Position numbers and translations under genes: made by a program. This document shows positions 1-6,764 of a DNA stretch of 15,147 bases, piece after piece (position 1 is the first letter of the stretch; each line of letters begins with the position of its first letter). Source of the DNA: Planctomycetota bacterium. Lineage in GTDB: Bacteria; Planctomycetota; Phycisphaerae; Sedimentisphaerales; SM23-30. The stretch covers positions 1 to 15,147 of the forward strand of contig JAKQBU010000088.1 in the NCBI GenBank assembly GCA_029573975.1. The letters are read 5' to 3'. The notes beneath the pieces are model-generated. The model was not told the origin of the DNA. It did no database searches and worked only from the letters and a program-made list of their open reading frames with translations.

Positions 1-2370
1 GGGGGGGTATTTTTTGTTTTTCAGTTCCTCTTCGTTTTCCCACATGACCAGCGGGAAGCCGTAGCAGTCGCGGAAGCTGCCGGTGAGGATGAGGATGAAA
101 TCAATCAACTGGCCAATGCCGAATAGTCCAAAGGTGCAGAGCCAGAGAATGCCGGTGCCGATCTTACCGACGTAAAAGCGGTGCAGGCCGGCCGGTCCCA
201 GGAAGATACCGCAGGCCAGGAGCAAGGCCCAGAGACGTTTGTAGGGGGAGACCAGATGGGTGGCCCGGATGGTGGGGGAGACGGGACTGTTGATGGGGGA
301 CCGCTCAAAGATACGACAGGGGATGAGACCAACGACCAGAAACAGGATGCTGGGAAAAACGGTGAAAAACAGGGCAATCACGAAGTCGTCGCCTTGGGGA
401 TTGACATTGCCGATCCAGATGGAAGCGATTAAAAGGGTCTGGATGCAGACAAATAAAATCAGCGGCTTAATCAGATAGCGATACCAACTGATGAAAATCT
501 TCCGGAATACTTTGGTCAGGCTCAGCAGCGAGAAGAGCAGGCTGCCGGTTCCGAAAGCAACCGCCAGAGTGAATTCTTCCGGGCGCATATGTTCCATGCC
601 GGCCCATATGAGCAAGATCAGTCCCAGGCCCAGGGTGAGGATAAACGCGGCCAGCCAGATTATCCGGATGGGGGCCGGGACCTGGCGGAAGTTGGGATTA
701 TAGCGGGGGGGCTGCTGAGATTGGATAGGCCGGGCGACGGTCTGGTTTTGTGTGTGGATGGTTGGCTGGGGATTGGGGTAGGGCTGGTGATTTTGGCCGG
801 CGGGTTGAAACAGCTGAGAGGTTTTATGCTTTTTGGTAAAGGGGCTGGCGGCCTGAACCGCCAGAGAAATTCCGGCCAATACGCCGATTACCAGATAATC
901 GGTACCATGAAACATTTCAGCGGCAATGGCGCCCAGAAAGCCGATCCAGATGGCCGAGGAAAGAGAGATACGCCGGTCCCGGTTGTGGGCCGTCAGTTTG
1001 GTCCAATTGGCCAGGCATAAAACAATCGTGAGTGCCAGCCAGGTGCCCCGTTCCGTTTGCAGCCCCATTTTGAAGCCGATTAGTGAAAGGACGAGGCAGA
1101 TCAGGGCGGCGAAGCCGCCAGCGAAGACATTTTGCAGCCAGCGGGACTCTTTTTCGAGTTTGTTCATCCAGCGCCGGCTGGCGAAGAGAATCCCGCGGGC
1201 GGCGCCAAGGATCATCAGGAAGCTCAGTAAAGATATTTGAAAGATAGCCTGTATATTACCGCCGGATACGATGCCGGTACCGATGGCTACCATAATGGTC
1301 GTCAGCATGGAAAGGGTCAGGCGCTGGCGGGAGTTGATGAAGTCGCGGAGCGGCTGGCCGATCAGTTCGGAGTTGACCAGTTCATCGCCCAGGCGGTCGA
1401 TTTTTTCGCCGACGTATTTCAGACGGCGGGAGATATATTCCTGTTTCTGGTAATGGGGAGCGGGGGTTTGGGGGGCAGCGGCCTGCGGATTGGTTTCCTG
1501 CTGGACTTTGCGGGCGACTTTATCGGCAATGAAGGAGAGGCTTTCGGTGGAGAAGTGGGAGACGCTGTCGCGGATATGTTCCGCGCCGAAGATGTCCTCG
1601 ACCATCTCCTGCACCGTCTGGTAGCGCTGGGCCGGGTCTTTGGCCAAAGCTCTGCGGATGACTCGGGCGAACGGCTCTTCGATGCCTTTGAGGTCCGGCT
1701 CGGCGGTCATGTGCTTCATGAGGATTTCGGAGGGGGTGGAGCCGAAGAAGGGGACCTGGCCGGTGAGCATTTCGTAGAGCAGGATGCCCAGGGCGTAGAT
1801 GTCGATGCTTTTGTCATAGCAGCCGGCGCCGATTTCCGGGGCCATGTAATGGACGGTGCCGACGGTGATGGTCTGGCCGCTGTGGCGGCTGGCGGTCATC
1901 ATCTTGGACAGGCCGTAGTCGCCGATTTTGACGTAGCCGTTTTCGTAAAAGATATTGCCGGGTTTGAGGTCGCGGTGGACGATGCCGCAATCATGGAGGT
2001 AGGAGAGGCCCTTGGCGATTTCGCGGAGGAAATAGGCGGTTTTTTGCGTGCCCAGGCCGGAGGGGGCTTCGGTCAGCAGGTCATGCAGGGACGGCCCGGC
2101 GACATATTCCATGACCACAAAGGGGCGGCCTTCGTGATTGTATTTGATGTCGAAGATAGTGACCAGGTGGGGATTTTTCAGGTTCATGCACTGGCTGATG
2201 CCGCGCAGCTCGATGTTCTGGTAGTTCTGGACGGTCTTGAGGGCCACCTCGCGGCCGCTGTCGCTGAGGGCGTAATAGACCTCGCCGAAGCCGCCGCGAC
2301 CGGCGGCCCGCTGGATCGTGTAACCTTCCAGGGGTTTGTCACCATACTGATACTGAAATGGCTGCGTCAT
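1..2370 (-). CDS. Membrane Ser/Thr protein kinase with C-terminal TM2 domain (3' end outside window)
   Basis: A Hanks-type Ser/Thr kinase that probably transduces a membrane or envelope signal. The 790 visible codons stay open to position 1, so the stop lies outside. The kinase domain spans about residues 17-260: Gly-rich loop GRGGFGEV (24-31), ATP-binding Lys45 in [12 protein letters not shown] with catalytic Asp134, a DYG in place of DFG (151-153), MAPE (176-179) and [10 protein letters not shown] (187-196). A linker with an amphipathic segment follows. Several hydrophobic spans then occur at about 352-395, 415-455, 470-510, 568-592, 602-620, 634-655 and 664-684, broken by a Pro/Gln-rich stretch (523-565). 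Residues about 713-770 form a TM2 domain ([13 protein letters not shown], then GIGQLIDF). The start is the ATG at 2370, because the upstream frame closes quickly; no strong SD is visible. It is co-directional with the FHA-like and coiled-coil genes upstream but separated from them by a 168-bp inverted-repeat element. Kinase identity is secure; the substrate is unknown. Confidence 0.93.
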   Translation of the reverse strand, partial: MTQPFQYQYGDKPLEGYTIQRAAGRGGFGEVYYALSDSGREVALKTVQNYQNIELRGISQCMNLKNPHLVTIFDIKYNHEGRPFVVMEYVAGPSLHDLLTEAPSGLGTQKTAYFLREIAKGLSYLHDCGIVHRDLKPGNIFYENGYVKIGDYGLSKMMTASRHSGQTITVGTVHYMAPEIGAGCYDKSIDIYALGILLYEMLTGQVPFFGSTPSEILMKHMTAEPDLKGIEEPFARVIRRALAKDPAQRYQTVQEMVEDIFGAEHIRDSVSHFSTESLSFIADKVARKVQQETNPQAAAPQTPAPHYQKQEYISRRLKYVGEKIDRLGDELVNSELIGQPLRDFINSRQRLTLSMLTTIMVAIGTGIVSGGNIQAIFQISLLSFLMILGAARGILFASRRWMNKLEKESRWLQNVFAGGFAALICLVLSLIGFKMGLQTERGTWLALTIVLCLANWTKLTAHNRDRRISLSSAIWIGFLGAIAAEMFHGTDYLVIGVLAGISLAVQAASPFTKKHKTSQLFQPAGQNHQPYPNPQPTIHTQNQTVARPIQSQQPPRYNPNFRQVPAPIRIIWLAAFILTLGLGLILLIWAGMEHMRPEEFTLAVAFGTGSLLFSLLSLTKVFRKIFISWYRYLIKPLILFVCIQTLLIASIWIGNVNPQGDDFVIALFFTVFPSILFLVVGLIPCRIFERSPINSPVSPTIRATHLVSPYKRLWALLLACGIFLGPAGLHRFYVGKIGTGILWLCTFGLFGIGQLIDFILILTGSFRDCYGFPLVMWENEEELKNKKYPP

Positions 2371-2408
2371 GGTTTCCACTATACCATCATTCCTTATTTT
2401 AAGCGAAT

Positions 2409-2576
2409 GTTTTGCAAAATGGAGGTTAGGCATACATTGGAAAGAAAAAAAGTCATTCTTCTTTTTTTCTTTCTGAACGCTAACGAAATATTATTCCATA
2501 CTTATAAGATTATTTCTCGAAAATCTTTGAAGAGATTTTCGGAAATAATATATGCCTAACCTCCATTTTGCAAAAC
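2409..2576. mobile_element. 168-bp MITE-like element with 26-bp perfect terminal inverted repeats
   Basis: The left arm (2409-2434) begins GTTTTGCAAAATGGAGG, and the right arm (2551-2576) is its exact reverse complement over 26 bp. Each arm also contains the 10-bp palindrome TTTTGCAAAA. The AT-rich interior holds two more hairpins. One is a perfect 13-bp stem, 2440-2452 with 2461-2473, with an 8-nt loop. The other is a near-perfect stem of about 17 bp, roughly 2509-2526 with 2533-2549, with one unpaired base. No coding capacity is present. Small size, perfect terminal repeats and AT-richness fit a non-autonomous miniature transposable element. I see no clear target-site duplication. It begins 4 bp beyond the stop codon of the leftward FHA-like gene and could also fold as a transcript end or processing site between that gene and the kinase. 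Confidence 0.72.
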
Positions 2577-2580
2577 TCCA

Positions 2581-4155
2581 TTAATGAAATTCCGTTATTA
2601 CCATTGATAGCGGTCCGGTTTTGAGGGGAGTACCCAGGGGCAATCCCTGTTGACGAGGTATGGCTGCGGCCCCGGCCAGGACCGGTTCTTTGGTGCGGCA
2701 GAACCATTGGCCGTTCTGCCAGTGCAGCAGGACCGGCTCGGCCAGCAGGGCGGTCGGAATATGACAGTTCGATTGCGGTCCGATAAGGATTTCCCGGTCC
2801 GGCAGAAGGATCTGGCGGACATCGGCCCGGGGCAGATGTCCGGCCGAGAGGGCCAGCAGGGCGGTGGTGCTGGCGGGATTGGGCAGGCGGAACTTGAAGC
2901 GACAGCGGGGGGACAGGGCGATGGAGTCGGAGTCGGCCAGGAGTTTTTCCGTCACCATTTTGTCATTCACGGAGATGGGGGATTCACTATGGAGAAAATA
3001 ATCCTCGTCGGTGCGTTCGATGAGGATGTTGCGGAGGTTTGGTTCGGCAATCAGGCCGACATCGGGCGGCTGGGAGGAGCTAATCGGCCCGACGGTGACC
3101 TGCGATTTGCATACGACCAGGTAGCTTCCCACGCCGTCGATCTGCAGCAGAAAGCGGCCGGCCGGCGAAGGGGATACCGAGAAATCCGATGGGGACGACA
3201 GAGGCAATCTATCGAATTTTTTGTCCATATCTTTTGCGGTTGTGACAGAAGAGTAATTTGAATCCTCGGGTAAAGCCAGTCCCAGCGGGCCGTTCAGCAG
3301 GGAATCCAGCGAGTCGGCGGACTGGCAAGTATTCTGCAGGGCATCATCCAGCCAGCGGGCATCCGGCAGGAGCGTTTTGAGCTTGCGCAGGATCCCGGCG
3401 GCCTGGTGCGGCTGGCCGCGGGTGAGGAATTCCAGGGCATGGCGGCAGTGCTGGATGGCGCGGGCAAGCTGCTGAATCTCCAGGTCGTTCTCTCCCAGCG
3501 GTTTTACCTGTCGCAGCAGCGGCTGGGCGAGGTCGATGCGGCCCTGTTCCAGATGGCGGCGAATTTTTTCAATCATTTGCGTACAGACCTGCCTGGCCAA
3601 TTCCGCCAGTTTCTGATTTTGTTTGCCGGCGGCTCCCGCCTTGAGCAGCAGTTCGACGGCCGTTTGAAAATCTTCACGGTTCAAAGCATCCCGGCCTTTT
3701 TGCAGGATGGCGTCCGCTTCCAGGCGTTTGGCCTGTACCTGCTGCACGAGCAGATTCACCTCGGAGGAGGGGGGTATTTCGCTGAGCATTTCTTCGGCGG
3801 TGGAAAGCCAGTTGTTTTCGATGTGTTTGCGTATCTGGTCGAGCTGAACGGTTTTTCCCTGGCCGTTCTGCATTTTCTCTTCGAGGGCGTTACAGAGCAG
3901 CGATCGCAGTTCGGCGACTTCCGGCGTATTGCCGATGAGTTTATCCGCCTGGTTGCAGTCCTTGAGTGCCTGCTGGAGGCGGCGGGCGTCGAGATGTTCC
4001 CGGCCGCGCCGGGTGAGGGCCTGGGCGAGCCGGCCGGCAAGCTGCTGACCCCGGCGATGCTGCCGGAAATCAGCCGCTTGTGCCAGTTCGTACGCTTCGT
4101 CGAGAAGCCCGTCCGCCAGGGCAGACTCCGCCTGTTTGATTCGCAGAATAAGCAC
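2581..4155 (-). CDS. Helical-repeat protein with two degenerate FHA-like domains
   Basis: A soluble 524-residue protein with no signal peptide. Residues 1 to about 290 are Leu/Ala/Gln-rich helices resembling TPR-type repeats, for example around 10-75, 105-170 and 185-260. A Ser/Pro-rich linker (about 300-333) leads to two beta-rich segments shaped like FHA domains: about 335-425 (key stretch QVTVGP, 352-357, then NDKMVTEKLLADSDSI) and about 446-522 (REILIGPQSNCHI). In both, the Arg usually found in the VGR/IGR motif is Pro, and the Ser-x-x-His motif is not recognisable, so phosphothreonine binding is doubtful. The start is the GTG at 4155, with GGAG 7 nt upstream; the TAA is at 2583-2581. It lies downstream of the coiled-coil gene and upstream of the kinase, so a scaffold or adaptor role in the kinase pathway is inferred. 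The FHA assignment is by fold pattern only. Confidence 0.75.
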   Translation of the reverse strand: MLILRIKQAESALADGLLDEAYELAQAADFRQHRRGQQLAGRLAQALTRRGREHLDARRLQQALKDCNQADKLIGNTPEVAELRSLLCNALEEKMQNGQGKTVQLDQIRKHIENNWLSTAEEMLSEIPPSSEVNLLVQQVQAKRLEADAILQKGRDALNREDFQTAVELLLKAGAAGKQNQKLAELARQVCTQMIEKIRRHLEQGRIDLAQPLLRQVKPLGENDLEIQQLARAIQHCRHALEFLTRGQPHQAAGILRKLKTLLPDARWLDDALQNTCQSADSLDSLLNGPLGLALPEDSNYSSVTTAKDMDKKFDRLPLSSPSDFSVSPSPAGRFLLQIDGVGSYLVVCKSQVTVGPISSSQPPDVGLIAEPNLRNILIERTDEDYFLHSESPISVNDKMVTEKLLADSDSIALSPRCRFKFRLPNPASTTALLALSAGHLPRADVRQILLPDREILIGPQSNCHIPTALLAEPVLLHWQNGQWFCRTKEPVLAGAAAIPRQQGLPLGTPLKTGPLSMVITEFH

Positions 4156-4250
4156 GGTTCAGCTCCAGAGTAAAGTGCCATTATATCATCCGGTTCGCGA
4201 TTACGCAAACAGGGAACTGCGGGGATAAATCGTACGCCGAGGCCCGGTCG

Positions 4251-4266
4251 TGCCGCCGCGGCGGCA
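4251..4266. repeat. 16-bp perfect GC palindrome next to the coiled-coil gene stop
   Basis: TGCCGCCGCGGCGGCA reads identically on both strands and directly abuts the stop codon (4269-4267) of the leftward coiled-coil gene. It could form a short hairpin in the transcript, but no T tract follows on the minus strand, so it is not a standard intrinsic terminator. It may weaken or process the message between this gene and the FHA-like gene 111 bp further on. Confidence 0.5.
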
Positions 4267-5127
4267 TTAGTTTTGCGCTGCCGGAACGGTTTCTACCAGG
4301 CAGATTTTCCCGGTTTCCGCGGTGGTACTTTCCGGCTGGCTTTCTGCCAGGGACGGATTAAAATATTCGTCAATCTGGCTGAGCAGTTCTGTTTCTGTGA
4401 CAGTTTCCATTTCCAGAGGTTGAACGAACCGGCTTTCATGAGCCAGAACCCGTTCGGCGACATCGAGTCGTTTCTTGATCTGGGCGATGAGTTTTTCGGT
4501 CTGGGCGAGCTTGCTGTTATCGACATGGATATTGGAGCCGATGGCGGAGGCCTTTACCAGGCGATACTGGCTGTCCAGGCTTTCGATCTTGTCTTCCAGG
4601 ACCATTTTCTGATGGCGGGTTTTTTCCAGCAGTTGGTTGGCGGCCGCCAGCGATTTTTCGCGGCTGTCCAGGAGGCGTTTTTTGCTCTCCAGGGCGAGGT
4701 TGGCCTCTTTAAACCGCTCAAACCGCCGGGCCAGTTCATTTTTCAATTGTTCGCGCGGGAGGTCCTGTGTGCCGATGGTATAGCCGGCCAGTTGCTGGTT
4801 GAGGGAATCGTGCAGCTTGCTGACACGGGTTTTTTCGTCACCCAGGGCCTTTTCGCTTTGGGCGATATCGGTTTTGAGGGCCGCCACTTCGACCTCTTCC
4901 TGGGCGATGAGTTGGATATTGGCGTGCATTTCGGGGATGATTTCCTCCAGCAGGTCCCGGGCGCGGCACAGCTCAAAGTCAATCGGGACGGAACCTTTTA
5001 CGGCGGTCTGAACCGATTTGGCGGAACTGCGGATGTAGCTGACCAGATCGCCGCCGAAGACCAGGCCGCCGATTAAAAGGCCGGCTGCCGCCACAATCAC
5101 TATTGTCTTTAACCATTTTGTACCCAT
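4267..5127 (-). CDS. Membrane-anchored coiled-coil protein of unknown function
   Basis: I do not recognise a named family. The 286 residues begin with a short charged stretch and one hydrophobic helix (about 6-26, IVIVAAAGLLIGGLVFGG). A long run of Glu/Lys/Leu/Gln helices covers about 55-235 with heptad-like spacing. The tail is acidic and Ser/Thr-rich. The hydrophobic helix lacks a clear cleavage or lipobox motif, so a single N-terminal anchor is most likely; the side of the membrane cannot be told from sequence alone. The start is well supported: AAGGAG (5141-5136 on the minus strand) sits 8 nt before the ATG. It is the first gene of the leftward set and faces the sigma-factor gene across 240 bp of divergent non-coding DNA. 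This position suggests a role in the same signalling system, perhaps as a sensor or partner. Shared regulation is inferred from position only. Confidence 0.8.
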   Translation of the reverse strand: MGTKWLKTIVIVAAAGLLIGGLVFGGDLVSYIRSSAKSVQTAVKGSVPIDFELCRARDLLEEIIPEMHANIQLIAQEEVEVAALKTDIAQSEKALGDEKTRVSKLHDSLNQQLAGYTIGTQDLPREQLKNELARRFERFKEANLALESKKRLLDSREKSLAAANQLLEKTRHQKMVLEDKIESLDSQYRLVKASAIGSNIHVDNSKLAQTEKLIAQIKKRLDVAERVLAHESRFVQPLEMETVTETELLSQIDEYFNPSLAESQPESTTAETGKICLVETVPAAQN

Positions 5128-5293
5128 GAGATAATCTCCTTACACAGTACCATTTGTTTCCATATCCTGTACCAACACAGTTGTCGTCGGGGCGGGGCGG
5201 AGTTTATTTCAAAAAAAATATTTTCTGTAAAATGAGTATAAATAAGAGGTTGCGACAGGCAGTGAGAGGGGGGGAGAGATTTTGGAAAAAAGA

Positions 5294-5323
5294 TTGAATG
5301 GCGGGACGGGCGTCGGTTACACT
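5294..5323 (+). promoter_or_regulatory. Candidate sigma-70-type promoter for the sigma-factor gene
   Basis: TTGAAT (5294-5299) and TACACT (5318-5323) are separated by 18 nt. A start near 5330 would give a leader of about 38 nt before the ATG at 5368. The leader has only a weak SD-like purine stretch (AGAGAAA) directly before the ATG. Both boxes are imperfect, so this is a prediction only. Confidence 0.4.
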
Positions 5324-5367
5324 ATGGAAGTGGAAATTTTACCTGTAAAAGGCGGTGCATAGAGAAA

Positions 5368-6276
5368 ATGAGTGAACTGAGTCAGGCCGAGCAATATTTG
5401 CTGGATCAGATCCGCAAAGGGCAGTCGGATGCCTGGTCGCAACTGGTGGAGCGCTACCAGGGGCGGCTGCTGGCGTTTACGCAGATGAAAATACGGCAGC
5501 GGGAGGAGGCGGAAGATATTGTGCAGGAGACGTTTGTGGGGTTTCTGAAGTCGTTTCAGAATTTTCGCGGGCAGGCCAGCCTGGAGACGTTCCTTTTTAC
5601 CATTCTGCGGCGGAAGATTGCCGACAGTTTTCGGGGGCAGCAGTCGCGGCGCATCTGTCTGCTGCAAGATGTGTATCATGTGGACCGGCAGTCGGATGCG
5701 GAAAGCGATGCCTTTGGGCATTTTGCGTCGGCGGAACCGACCGCCAGTTGGTACGCACGCCGCAGCGAACAGCATTCGATCCAGAAGGAGGTCCTGGCTA
5801 AGGCCCTGCAGGAACTGGTGTCCGGGCTGAAAGAATCGCTCGATTTCCGGGATTTGAAGATTATTGAGATGCTGCTGTATTGCAAGTTGCCGAATAAGGA
5901 TGTGGCGAAGGTGCTGGCGATGAGCGAAAAAAATATCGCGGTGATCAAACACCGCTGCCTGAAGCAGATTCGGGAGAAGGTGGAGTTTCGGGTTGCCACG
6001 GGGGAGGTACAGGATGCGGATTTTGAGAATATGCTTACGGAAGTCTGGGAGTCGCTGCGGCTAAGCTGCCCCAAGCGCAGCACGATCGGGGCGTTTCTGC
6101 TGGGGACGCTGGAGGAGCGGTGGGGGGATTATGTGGATTTTCATGTGAACCGGCTGGGCTGCCATTTTTGCCAGGCGAATCTGGAGGATCTGAAACGGCA
6201 AACGGCGGATAGCGGTAATCGCGGCTTTCGTGCCCGGATTATGGAATCGACGGTGGGGTTTTTAAGCAAATCGTAA
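5368..6276 (+). CDS. ECF-type RNA polymerase sigma factor with C-terminal ZAS-like extension
   Basis: A sigma-70 family factor that would redirect RNA polymerase. Region sigma-2 covers about residues 22-90: LVERYQGRLLAF, then the hallmark EEAEDIVQETFVGFLKSF (46-63) and LETFLFTILRRKIADSFR. Region sigma-4 covers about 145-205, with a helix-turn-helix around 174-198 (LPNKDVAKVLAMSEKNIAVI). At 302 residues it is about 100 longer than a minimal ECF factor. In the tail (about 208-302), Cys234-Pro starts a segment that continues with LGTLEERWGDYVDFH and ends in His259-x5-Cys265-x2-Cys268. This resembles zf-HC2/ZAS anti-sigma domains, whose usual spacing is H-x3-C-x2-C. The ATG at 5368 is the only good start. 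No separate anti-sigma gene is adjacent. The neighbouring kinase, FHA-like and coiled-coil genes suggest a phosphorylation-linked circuit. The sigma identity is firm; the zinc-binding tail is a motif-based inference. Confidence 0.9.
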   Translation: MSELSQAEQYLLDQIRKGQSDAWSQLVERYQGRLLAFTQMKIRQREEAEDIVQETFVGFLKSFQNFRGQASLETFLFTILRRKIADSFRGQQSRRICLLQDVYHVDRQSDAESDAFGHFASAEPTASWYARRSEQHSIQKEVLAKALQELVSGLKESLDFRDLKIIEMLLYCKLPNKDVAKVLAMSEKNIAVIKHRCLKQIREKVEFRVATGEVQDADFENMLTEVWESLRLSCPKRSTIGAFLLGTLEERWGDYVDFHVNRLGCHFCQANLEDLKRQTADSGNRGFRARIMESTVGFLSKS

Positions 6277-6408
6277 GCGGGCAAGATATTGCTTTTTGGG
6301 GCAATTATGTATTTGTGTCGACAATGACGGTGGAGAATTTGTTTTTTCCTAAGTGAGCCAGTAATATTTATAATTTTCCATTTTTAATCATTTTTCGCAA
6401 AGTTTTCC

Positions 6409-6436
6409 TTTACTTTTTTGAGGAATGTTGTATAGT
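6409..6436 (+). promoter_or_regulatory. Promoter-like pair in front of the structured element
   Basis: TTTACT (6409-6414) and TATAGT (6431-6436) are 16 nt apart in AT-rich DNA. A start near 6443 would lie just 11 nt before the first stem of the branched element at 6454. No gene follows on this strand, so if active it would produce a short non-coding RNA of about 90 nt. Confidence 0.35.
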
Positions 6437-6453
6437 ATTGATAACCCGACCAG

Positions 6454-6532
6454 ATGTCCGGTGCCCAAAAAAAGCCAACCCCCTCTTGGCTTTGCGGGCT
6501 CACCGCCCGCCGCCGGACATTGCTTTTTTTTC
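6454..6532 (+). ncRNA. Branched hairpin element ending in a T tract: small RNA candidate or terminator
   Basis: The outer stem is ATGTCCGG (6454-6461) paired with CCGGACAT (6513-6520), 8 bp and perfect. Inside are two perfect hairpins: AAAGCCAA/TTGGCTTT (6471-6478 with 6486-6493, 7-nt loop) and GCGGGC/GCCCGC (6494-6499 with 6505-6510, 5-nt loop). Eight T residues (6524-6531) follow three bases after the outer stem. This gives a three-way-junction shape with an intrinsic-terminator end. It matches no RNA family I recognise; SRP RNA and common riboswitch cores were considered and do not fit. The simpler reading is a terminator for the sigma-factor transcript, whose gene ends 178 bp upstream. 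Confidence 0.45.
6467..6493 (-). terminator. Intrinsic terminator on the minus strand within the branched element
   Basis: Read on the minus strand, AAAGCCAA and TTGGCTTT form an 8-bp stem with a 7-nt loop, and the following bases give a run of T residues ending at 6467. It would act as a second stop for leftward transcription that escapes the terminator at 6695-6725, making the area a two-way barrier between convergent genes. Confidence 0.5.
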
Positions 6533-6694
6533 TTTCTCAAAATCAGATTTTCGTGTGAAACGTTATCCAAAGCGGTGTTTTTATGCTGTAGGATGAACGG
6601 AATCAATCCTCAGGGATATGGTACTAATCCGGTTTGGCAACCGGGCAGGGGGGCAAGGCAATGGCGGGGACGGGATGGGGCGAAAGACGAGCAT

Positions 6695-6725
6695 AAAAAA
6701 AGCCCCGGCTGAGCTGGGCCGGGGC
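6695..6725 (-). terminator. Intrinsic terminator of the acyl-CoA operon
   Basis: On the minus strand, GCCCCGGC (6725-6718) pairs perfectly with GCCGGGGC (6709-6702) across an 8-nt loop, followed directly by seven T residues (6701-6695). It lies 39 bp beyond the stop codon of the CoA-transferase/GNAT gene and is a textbook Rho-independent terminator for that leftward operon. Confidence 0.88.
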
Positions 6726-6764
6726 AGGGGTAAAAATCGGGTTTGTAATCACCGGGGTGATGTT

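Larger units (their letters stand above)
6277..6764. other. Non-coding gap between convergent transcription units
   Basis: This 488-bp stretch lies between the ends of the sigma-factor gene (rightward) and the acyl-CoA operon (leftward). No credible coding sequence was found. It begins with a weak hairpin GCAA-GATA-TTGC followed by TTTTT just after the sigma stop. An AT-rich segment (about 6350-6440) carries a promoter-like pair, then comes a branched hairpin element with a T tract. A 6-bp hairpin CCGGTT-TGGC-AACCGG (6629-6644) follows, and the terminator of the leftward operon closes the gap. Confidence 0.7.

Noticed and set aside
1237..2559. Long plus-strand open frame of 440 codons opposite the kinase
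   Set aside because: It is antisense to a kinase with all its catalytic motifs intact. Its product is a low-complexity Gly/Ala/Asp-rich shadow produced by GC-biased third positions, and it runs into the inverted-repeat element.
3406..4173. Plus-strand open frame opposite the FHA-like gene
   Set aside because: Antisense shadow of the helical-repeat gene; no domain, no ribosome site, and composition typical of a reverse-complement frame.
4273..5076. Plus-strand open frame opposite the coiled-coil gene
   Set aside because: The minus-strand gene has an ideal AAGGAG ribosome site, a membrane helix and heptad pattern; the plus frame has none of these.
5324..5362. Possible 12-codon leader peptide just before the sigma-factor gene
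   Set aside because: Its ATG begins at the base after the predicted -10 box, so it would lie upstream of the expected transcript start, and it has no ribosome site.
6425..6712. Short plus-strand open frame across the branched hairpin element
   Set aside because: It reads through perfect stems, a poly-T tract coding for a run of Phe, and the minus-strand terminator, so it is not a plausible protein.
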